Below, piece by piece: positions 56,554 to 64,000 of a DNA stretch of 64,000 nt. How positions within the stretch are numbered: position 1 is the first letter of the stretch; each line of letters begins with the position of its first letter. Both the position numbers and the translations under genes were made by a program. The stretch is taken from assembly GCA_022036555.1 (NCBI GenBank), contig CM039120.1, forward strand, positions 33,753,716 through 33,817,715, in the 5' to 3' direction. The DNA is from Microstegium vimineum. Lineage: Eukaryota > Streptophyta > Magnoliopsida > Poales > Poaceae. Below the pieces are notes generated by a model that worked only from the letters and a program-made list of their open reading frames with translations, had not been told where the DNA came from and made no database searches.

Positions 56554-57239
56554 TGCGAACACATGGTGGACAAGTACCCATGTATGTTCAGCTTTGATGA
56601 GGAGTGATTATTCAACATGTGAGTGTTTCAGTTTGAGTGGCTTAACCTAACCTCTGCGAAAGTAGAAATGTGTGTTTGTCTATCGGCTTGTGGTGTGCAG
56701 GTGCTATGCCTAGTGACAGTGGTCAATGGCGTGGAGAAGGTCGAGTAGAGGCTTGTCGTGCCCATGGACTGAGAGCGGTGAAGGGAGGAAGCGGGGCTCG
56801 GACTGAGGGACCATGGGCGTCGGCGGACTAGCTGTGGTGGCTAGTACTTGGCAATGGCAAGTGCGAGAAGACATGGAGGTAGACCGAGTCGACCGAGTCA
56901 AGATGGCGGACGAGCGGGTCGAGCGGAGGCTCATGGGACTCGGAGTTCGACCAGGCAAGGACAAGGTGGCTCGAGTCGAGTGGTTTGGTGCTTTTGGCCT
57001 CAAAACATTCGGTGGATGGTTTTCGAGTTTGGGCCTCAAAACTCGGGTTTCGGTAGTTGAGCCCAAAGCTACCGGTGGCCGGTTTCCTGGGTTTGGGCAT
57101 CAAAACCTAGGCGGAGCTTCCGAGGAAGCGGGCATGGCACGTGGCGGAATCCTGAAGGTTGCGTCGAGGTGATGGCAACTCCCGGCAGGAAGCGGGGTCG
57201 TCCATTCAAAATGCGGGAGATATTTTCTGGAGCTTGGAC
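56554..57239 (+). repeat. Truncated 3' LTR of S4 (first 686 bases)
   Basis: It starts TGCGAACACATGGTGG and stops at GAGCTTGGAC, the same point where the S2 LTR stops, followed by the same ACGCACCA filler. Confidence 0.92.
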
Positions 57240-57247
57240 ACGCACCA

Positions 57248-57468
57248 AGTGTTTGCCAGATCTCCCGTGCCGTAGTGAGACTCAAAACCCGCTCAAACTC
57301 TGGAAGAGACAGACAAGATAAGAGAATGCTACGGGCTCTTGCGTTTGACGCATGCTGCGTAACCTGGGCATCGGTGATCCGAGCCTTAAGAACCACGCAG
57401 TTCTCATTCTCACAAATCTCCCAAAACTTTGTGTCAAGGCCTTGGAGGTAAGCCGACATGCGTACCTT
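57248..57468 (-). pseudogene. Inverted gag N-terminus of unit 2, cut by gypsy E
   Basis: Minus-strand gag text from MSAYLQGLDTKFWEICENEN to AREIWQTL. On its left it begins AGTGTTTGCCAGATC right after the filler. On its right it ends CGTACCTT at 57468, where the gypsy E LTR starts. ACCTT (57464-57468) is the expected left target duplication of gypsy E. Confidence 0.88.
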
Positions 57469-59015
57469 TGTTGGTATTTCTTATGACTATTGGATAAATC
57501 CGCAAGCGCACAAATTATACAGTTGTAGCACTTCACCTCGGAGTATTCCGGGGTATCGTATTTATTCTCCCAAAGGAAAGTAAAGCTAGAAATGATAATA
57601 AAAGAGAGAGCCTAGAGATCACCTCAATTTAGTACCAACTAGTGTAAGGGGGTAATCGATATAATGAGAGGAAGGTGATGATGGGAAGGTGATGATGTAA
57701 CAAACCAGTAAAAATATGTAAGATATGACTAGTGAGTATAACTATGCGGGAGGACAACGAGAGAGTAAAGGACTCCTGTGATTCCAACTCTACCTTTGTA
57801 GATTTAACTATGGCACTCAGCTGAGACAAACATCAATTGATTCCTCAATACAAGTATGCTAGGCGAGGGGATAGATCAGTAGGAGGACAAAACTCCTACC
57901 GGACCGCGACCTCTTCTTACGGGGGCCTTATCTTTTAAGAACTTGCCTATAAACACGTGGTGGAATACAACGACTAGACAAGGCTGTCACCTCTTGCTAG
58001 CTACCACAAACAATCCGTGCAACAAGCGATAACCAAAGGTAAGATTAAGTATAAGCACCACGCTTACACCTATTTTCACTATTCTAATTGTGTACTACAA
58101 CTAGAACACCTTATGACAGGCGATGATCGCATACAGGAAAGGCCACAAGGATCTCAATCTAGTTTATAACAACTAATTGACAAGATAATCCACAACAATA
58201 CTATAACATGTATAATATTTCACAAAGTAAAGACTAAGTAAAGTAAGGAAGGAATATTATATTGAATAAGTAAAGTCTTACAAAAGGGAAAAGATACAAT
58301 AGCTTATACCAGATCCTCCGGGAAGACAACTCCGGAAAGCCGAGAAAATCTCAACTCAACTCTAACTCCCACACTAGAGAACACCAGTAGACTAATCTCC
58401 ACTTGATAGCAACAATGGCTTGTATGGATTACATCATAATTAGAGAGGGAGGTCTAGGCCTCTATTTATAGTGGGAGGTGGAGTAGGGGCTACTCCAGCA
58501 CCATGTCATCGATCCAGGGAGCTTCAATCCTCCTCCCTTGGATCAAACCGCCATACAACCGCCTAGAATGGACGGATTGGATTTCCAACATGTGTGCTTT
58601 GTTGTGGCGGTTGAGAGGGACCCAACCGACCAAAGTGGTGGTTCGGCCAAATGGTCCTATGGCCAGTAGGCCATTCCCTGGCCTTGTGGGTGTAGCCCAT
58701 TGGTCAGAGTCTGAATGGGGGGCCAGATGGGCCTAGGAGTGGTTTGGCCGAATGGCCCTATGGGCCCCTGGCCCACCTCGTCCATCCTGGTGCTGGTCCC
58801 ACCTGTCATGTGAAGTGGTTGTTCGTTCTGAAGTGTTTGTCATGTTGATCTCTTTGTCTTTTGTCCCATTTCTTCATATCTGCATTAAAATATTCATGGA
58901 CATGTGGAACTCGTTATTTAATAAAGAATGTTCATGCAATGATTGCTTGTTCCTTGATTCTAAGTTATTGGCATCATTTTAGTTATATAAAAGTGGGTCA
59001 TAACTTGTGCCAACA
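57469..59015 (-). repeat. 3' LTR of gypsy E
   Basis: It starts TGTTGGTATTTCTTATG and ends TTGTGCCAACA. The first 60 bases also match, in reverse complement, the end of the gypsy A LTR. It carries a TATA box and FCC-type words TTCGGCCAAA and TTTGGCCGAA near 58643 and 58743. Confidence 0.93.
58463..58470 (-). promoter_or_regulatory. TATA box of the gypsy E LTR
   Basis: TATTTATA reads TATAAATA on the element strand and is flanked by GTGGGAGGTGGAGTAGGGG, the context also found at 3189. Confidence 0.5.
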
Positions 59016-60580
59016 AGATCCCCCAAGCTGAACCTTTGCTCGTCCCGAGCAAACAGGTAAACTTAGCATGGTGGACCAGGAGTTGCTAAAATGCTTCATA
59101 TTTCAAGAGTATTAAATTTACAACAATCGTACGTCTCTTTTGTCTGAAAAATTCAGCAATAAAGATTCACCCATATTACCTTAGTCCTCCATGGGGCTTA
59201 TAGCTTTTTCCTTTGTCTTGGGCGATTGAGAGATAGAATAACTTGATTTGAGCGCTAGTTTTCTTATTCTTTCACAAGTTTCATATCGGAGGTTTTGCAA
59301 TGTTTTGTAAAAGAAAACTTAATGTTCCTCTGATGGTACTCTCGAGTCGCTTAAAAAGTGTATGTTTCCTCACCAAGGCATATATCAAAAGTTTGCCTTC
59401 TTTTATCCTATCTCTAAAAGCTCATGTAGAGTTGTAGGTAGGGACCAAAGAAGTAGCAAACTTACCTTGCATATATTGTAAAGTCAAATCTCGGACCCAA
59501 GGAGAGAAATGTCATACTCTTAGATCAAGATGTGAAAGTGTGTGGAAACATGGTGAACGATCAATACTCCTATTTGTGGATAATCTCTCTTTCCTAAAAT
59601 TATTTTGAGACAGCTATTCTCTGAGTTTTCTCTGAGCTTTGGAAATGCTCATCATCTTCATTTTTTTTCATTTTTTTCGAGGACCTTTGGACAGCTCATA
59701 AAAATATTAGGACTACAAAATGTCCTTGAAATTTTGCATAGTCTATGTCTCATTTTCTAACAATAAACTAGAGAGAGTTCTTCTACTTAGAGCATGGAGT
59801 ATGAACTATGCAGGAATGTAAGGCATGTTTCTGCGTACTTCCAGTGTAGAAGCAGCATGTATATGTGGCGTGTACGTGATCTTGATCTTGGGAGCATGAT
59901 AAATCTCTTAATAAGGGTCACAAAACTTGACCAAACATAACACAAAGTAAGCAGCTTATGTAGAAAGCTTATATCATCAAAGATCATGTATGGCTTTGGT
60001 GAGAATTTTCACCATTGAGGAACAAGAAGTTATTTTATCATTTTAATAAATGAAACTCCGATAATCATTCTTGCTTAGAACAATATTATAGCAGCTCTCA
60101 TCTTGTCATATCATGTCTCACAACAACTTAGACTTAGTTACAGCATTTGCAACCCACAGCAGTTTGGGGCTCATGATGGTTTCTTTTAAGACGAGTAATT
60201 CATACTTAGAGAAATATCAAGTTGTAACCTAAATACTAGAGAAGTATTTGGCAGAGCATCTATTCATCATTTCCATATGAAAGGTAGATACTATGGAACA
60301 ATTTTATTTTAAGGGAAATAAAACTTAATTAATTTACAGAGGAAAATTTGTTTTTTTAGTTTTCATATTTTTTCGCAGAGATAAAATGCTGGAATTAAAA
60401 TTATGAAATTTAACTTGCATAATTAAAATGCTGAATTGAAAACTTACCTTAGTGGGGGAGAGAATTTCCCCCAAGCTTGTCTTTTGCTTAATAATTTGGC
60501 GGATGTGGATGTTGTTGCCACCAGAAATCCCAATACCGCTGTTGTTCTTCTTGCATTGCTTGAATGTTTTCGATGGTTTG
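59016..60580 (-). other. Polypurine tract and long 3' UTR of gypsy E
   Basis: AGATCCCCCAAG directly borders the LTR; on the element strand it is CTTGGGGGATCT. Next to it is TTTGCTCGTCCCGAGCAAA, the counterpart of the phrase before the gypsy A tract. The remainder is AT-rich, with no supported gene, and shares several blocks with the gypsy A 3' UTR. Confidence 0.8.
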
Positions 60581-61995
60581 CTAGACGATGCGCGTTGTTT
60601 CATCGTGCTCAACACGCAACTCACCAAGGTTGTTGGTGAGGTGATCGAATTCTTTCCGCAGCCCACGATGCCTCCTTTCTTGTGTGGATGCTCGTGGTTG
60701 TTGCGGGTGTGATGGGTGAGCAGGCATGCCACTGGAAGTGTGCATAGGATCGGAAGATGCATCGTCTTCCTCCTCGCCAACAGCTCCTCGGGAAGGACCA
60801 CCTTGCTCAAGATGAACAAAGTGTAGCCCCTCCTGAGTTCTCCTTTTTGAGCCTGCAAAATCTCTTTGCCCAATTCCTTGATCTAAATTAAGGGTTAGCT
60901 TTTGGGTCCTATACAATTGAAGTTGCCTATTTGGAAGAGGCACCTCAATTGTATGGCCACTGTAAATCATTTTTAAGTCACCATTGGCATCTCTTTTTAG
61001 CATTTGAACATGAGCATGCTTAAGATATTCTTCAGAAATCATAGCTAACGGAGTAGAGATGTAAACGAAAGGATGTGTGCCATTTAGTAGGTTCATTGAT
61101 TCGGCAAGACGAGTAATTAAAGATGTGAATTGAATAGGTTCATTACTCTCAATTGAACTTTTCCAAAACTCTACTAAGTATTTAACAGGAGAGATTTGAA
61201 TTTTGTTGACCATGGCATAGAGTAATTTTAATTCCATGTCATTTATCAAGTTAGCATTACTTTCAGGAAACAAAGTCATTTTTATCCAAAGATATATGAA
61301 ACGAAGGGTTGGATTGTGAATTTCCTCGGGTTTAGGGTTTGAGCAATCTTTTAGAGCAGAAATAGAGAACCAAAATTTCCTTTTGTTGAAACTACGCAAG
61401 GCAGAGTCTAAGTCTATCAAACATGAATTATCAAAACCAAGAGCAGCACTTAGATGACTCCAAGTTAAACTATAGCTTTGATTAAACATGCGAAAAGTAG
61501 TTCCAATCTTAGAGGTTTGGAGAGAGCATAAAAATTCTACGGTGAGCAATTCAATCCCAAACTCTTCTATTTGCCAAAAGCTAGACCAACCAAGAGTAGA
61601 GAAGATAGCTTCGAACTCGGTGGTCATACCTGCGTTGGAGAGAAGACTCGGATCCATTATTCTTGTATGCTCAAAAGATCGATTCCGAAGAGATAGATAT
61701 CGTTGATGCTCTAATTGGTCGAACCAGAGATCACTTTGTTGATCATAGACCCTCATTGGGGGCACCATGAGTGCCTCCAAATGAGGTACCTCTTCAGGCA
61801 CTTCTTCTTTCTCCCTGGCACCGATGATACCGGTGCCTTGGGAAGAGCTTTCTCTCTGGGAGTTTCTGGATGTACTCCCACTAACCGAGTTGCGAGCCTT
61901 TTGGATTGCTTTCTTAATAGATTTGATTGTATCATTCTAGCTAACTAAGCTAGAATCCTTTGCTTGAGTAGCGTTGAAGCTAACCGAAGAGATGG
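60581..61995 (-). CDS. Athila-ORF1-like retroelement protein of gypsy E
   Basis: Minus strand. A frame of about 400 codons is open from 61801 to 60581. Coding sense extends right to about 61995 (QKARNSVSGSTSRNSQRES) across one TAG near 61937, so the true start may be lost. Near its N-terminus are STLGWSSFWQIEEFGIELL and TVEFLCSLQTSKIG. FNQSYSLTWSHLSAALGF follows, then a helical middle part (LWIKMTLFPESNANL) and an acidic, Ser/Pro-rich tail with a short coiled coil (RKEFDHLTNNLGELRVEHDE). The pattern of a short N-terminal helical block and a segment like F.....LT...L...LGF resembles the Athila ORF1 or plant mobile-type family. There is no zinc knuckle, protease or RT motif. The role is not known; it may be an accessory or gag-like protein. 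Confidence 0.6.
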
Positions 61996-63122
61996 CCAAG
62001 GATTTTTGGCTTTGTGAGCTGATGTATTCGAGAGTGTGTGTCTGAGGTAGTGGCTCTACTTGTGTTCATATAGCAGAAGAGAGGGGAGAGAAAATGGGGG
62101 TGTGGGTCCATTCGGCTGAACACCACACATGGCCTCAGAGTTCCTATTTTGCAAGATAGTGGTGTGGCAGAGATGCTCGACAAAATTTAGGAGGAGGGGA
62201 CCTCCCCTAGATTCGGCCGAATGCATCCTTGGTTGCTTTGGTGCACCATGCCAAAGTGAAAAACTGGAGAGTAGGGAGAGGACATGGGTCATGTTGCTCT
62301 GCCTGAAAAATGACCAAAGATGCTCTCCCTTTTGGTTTTGAGTGGTTGGATAGAATGGCATGGTCATTTTCTAATGTGTCATGATCAACAAGTCTTTTGT
62401 GATGATAGGAGTGTTTTAAGCTCCTAATAAATATTGACACACTTCTTGAGATAAGAGATGAAAAGAGTTAAACTGATTATAAGAAGAGGTATGGTGATGT
62501 CAATCTTCTTATCTGTGGCAAAGATGAGTGGTAGTTTGGATTGTAGGGATTAGCAAATCTCTCTTGCCAAGATGCTTCACGATGGAGTGAAAATGCAAAG
62601 GATAAGAATTGTGCATGGCATGGAAAGAGAGAAGGATGGAGTGGGGCAAGGAGGTGATGGAAAGAGTCGAAACATGTCCTCCTTGGCTCCTAGCTTCATT
62701 TGTTTGGGAATCAAACATGAAGCATCTCGAGGTAGAGAAAGGAGGAGAGGAGAGGAGAGAAGGAGGATTCGGCCAAATCCTATAGAGGTCAGAGAAGCTT
62801 GGATTTTTGCTCCAAGGCAGAGAATCCCAATGTGAGCAAGGGCAGAGGCAGTGGGCCTGTGGGCCCATTCGGCTGAACCACTAAGTCCTCTAATGGACTT
62901 AGTGTAAGGATGCTAGGCCTCCTATGCTTAATTAGACACAATGCAAAAATGTCGTGGACAAGAAAAGTTCAAAATTTTATTATTAGTTTTGCATTTTCAA
63001 ATTTTTTGATAGCTAAGCATGATTATTTTGTGGAATTAAAAGATATGATTATACTATAGAAAGATTTCAGGAATTAAAGAGAAAGAAAGAGAGGAAACTT
63101 ACCTTTTTATGAAGTCATGCTT
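61996..63122 (-). other. Spacer between protease and ORF2 of gypsy E
   Basis: No gene is supported. It contains TTCGGCCGAA at 62212-62221 and the variants TTCGGCTGAA at 62111 and 62868 and TTCGGCCAAA at 62768, a purine-rich tract near 62740-62765 (AGGAGGAGAGG type), and AT-rich DNA to 63110. In complete gypsy elements RT, RNase H and integrase would be here. Confidence 0.6.
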
Positions 63123-64000
63123 TCAATTATATGAAGTAGGGTTGTCCTCCTCATTTGCCCGTTGAATTTGCTTTTGAGGTTCTTGAGGTGGAGTGGTGCA
63201 TGGCTTGATTACCTTCTTCCGCCATACCCGTTTGGGTTTCGCCCGAGGTTGTTGCTTCAATTTTGCCAGGTAAGTATAATTGACACATGGGTCGCATTCA
63301 AATACCTTGACTATGGAGCATTGTTCGACTTTTGGCTTGAAGTGAAATGTCTCCTTGGTTCCATTGATGTTGAACTGGATTTTTTCGGCTCCTACATCGA
63401 TGTGTGCATTAGCGGTGCTGAGGAACGGTCTTCCCAGGATGAGTGGGGTCTTTTTATCTACCTCCATGTCCAACACCACGAAATCCATGGGGATGAAAAA
63501 TTCTCATATCTTGACGGGAATATTTTCAACGATCCCCGCGGGGTAGCGAATTGATTGATCTGCTAACTACAAGCACATTGGTGTAGGGGACAAGGTAGTG
63601 TGAGTTAATTTATCAAAAACTACCTTTGGCATGACGCTGACGCTTGCTCCCAAGTCATAGAGAGCATGCTCAAATTGTTGAGTCCCAATGGAGCAATTAA
63701 TGGTAGGACATCCTGGGTCCTTCTTCTTCAAGGGCAGCTGGTTGAGTATAGCTGCGCTGCATTCCTCCGTTAATTTGATGACTTCGGTAGTGGGTAACGG
63801 TCTTTTGTTGTTGAGGATGTCCCGCAAATAGTTGGCATAGGTAGGGACCTGCATTGCATCAAGTAGGGGTATATGGACATATAATTGACGAATTACCTCA
63901 ACGAATTTCCTGAAGCAATCATCTGAAGATTGTCTTTTTGGCTTGCGTGGAAGTGGTAGTAGTACATTTGTGTCGTAATACTCATGTGGGGCAGTTTTCC
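63123..64000 (-). pseudogene. Gypsy E gag C-terminus and aspartic protease, broken, runs off the window
   Basis: Minus strand. From the right edge: LRDILNNKRPLPTTEVIKL and AAILNQLPLKKKDPGCP, then the protease active-site motif DLGASVSVMPK (about 63640). A TAG at 63567 and a second stop near 63507 interrupt the frame. The C-terminal protease half MEVDKKTPLILGRPFLSTANAH (63488-63400) continues in the same frame and ends in a basic tail with a stop at 63123. The protease would cut the gag polyprotein. The active-site triad region is intact, but the two stops remove the second half. The stop at 63123 comes before any RT, which fits a gag-protease-only element. Confidence 0.88.

Larger units (their letters stand above)
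41101..57468 (-). mobile_element. Composite unit 2: head-to-head copia copies S3 (minus) and S4 (plus)
   Basis: From the left: minus LTR (41101-43190), 3' UTR, pol and gag of S3 running right to left, then at 50533-50548 a switch into plus-strand S4, which lacks LTR, leader and gag start. S4 gag, pol, 3' UTR and a truncated LTR (to 57239) follow, then filler and an inverted gag N-terminus that is cut at 57468 by gypsy E. Unit 2 repeats the layout of unit 1 except at the centre. It was inserted into the 3' UTR of a tandem copy; the putative left target bases are ACATT (41096-41100). Confidence 0.8.
57469..64000 (-). mobile_element. Ty3/gypsy element E, non-autonomous type, continues past the window
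   Basis: Minus strand. 3' LTR 57469-59015, polypurine tract, long 3' UTR, an Athila-ORF1-like ORF (60581-61995), a 1.1-kb spacer, then gag-protease text running out of the window. No RT, RNase H or integrase motif is seen between protease and the LTR. The element inserted into the gag N-terminus of unit 2, so it is younger than that unit. Its LTR is of the same family as the solo LTR at 2636. Confidence 0.85.

Overview
This window is an intergenic, transposon-saturated block of a grass (Poaceae) chromosome. The evidence is Ty3/gypsy elements primed by tRNA-Asp, Ty1/copia elements primed by initiator tRNA-Met with CCGGAC-rich LTRs (a trait of the maize Opie/Ji type of the SIRE/Maximus lineage), a CACTA transposon and a gene-carrying Mutator-like element. 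I found no intact cellular gene, rRNA, tRNA or CRISPR array. The genus cannot be fixed from the sequence.

Left part (1-18.8 kb). Positions 300-2185 hold a minus-strand retroelement ORF kept in one frame but crossed by about eight nonsense codons. A gypsy solo LTR (2636-3917) sits in LTR/UTR-like DNA left of a minus-strand copia RNase H remnant (5076-5861). That copia copy is split by a gypsy element, here called A (5862-18756, target duplication TACAT); its other half resumes at 18757. Gypsy A has lost the middle of gag-pol, so gag runs directly into RT/RNase H, followed by a broken integrase and a broken third ORF. A CACTA transposon (14077-18372, duplication ATC) lies in its 3' LTR, and inside that lies a small Pack-MULE (14920-15811) with a captured coding fragment: four nested layers.

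Middle part (18.8-57.5 kb). Two large composite copia (SIRE/Maximus-like) units each place a minus-strand gag-pol and a plus-strand gag-pol head to head. Unit 1 (18809-40101) holds copies S1 (minus) and S2 (plus). Unit 2 (41101-57468, cut by the next element) holds S3 (minus) and S4 (plus). S1 and S3 share a 30-bp integrase deletion and an 8-bp duplication. S2 and S4 share several nonsense codons and a 1-nt deletion. Both units share a junction of truncated LTR, short filler and inverted gag N-terminus. The head-to-head composite therefore existed before it was copied. Each unit is an inverted repeat with arms of about 6-7 kb, and a transcript through it would fold into a long hairpin. This is the best candidate here for something biologically new: a natural hairpin locus that could silence its own retrotransposon family.

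Right part (57.5-64 kb). A minus-strand gypsy element, here called E, begins with LTR 57469-59015. It is followed by a 3' UTR related to that of gypsy A, an Athila-ORF1-like ORF (60581-61995), a spacer, and a broken gag-protease with a DLGAS motif (63123-64000). I see no RT or integrase between protease and LTR, so E looks non-autonomous, possibly mobilised by relatives of A.

No gene set here works as a host pathway. The pieces are retroelement machinery (capsid, protease, integrase, RT/RNase H) in various states of decay.
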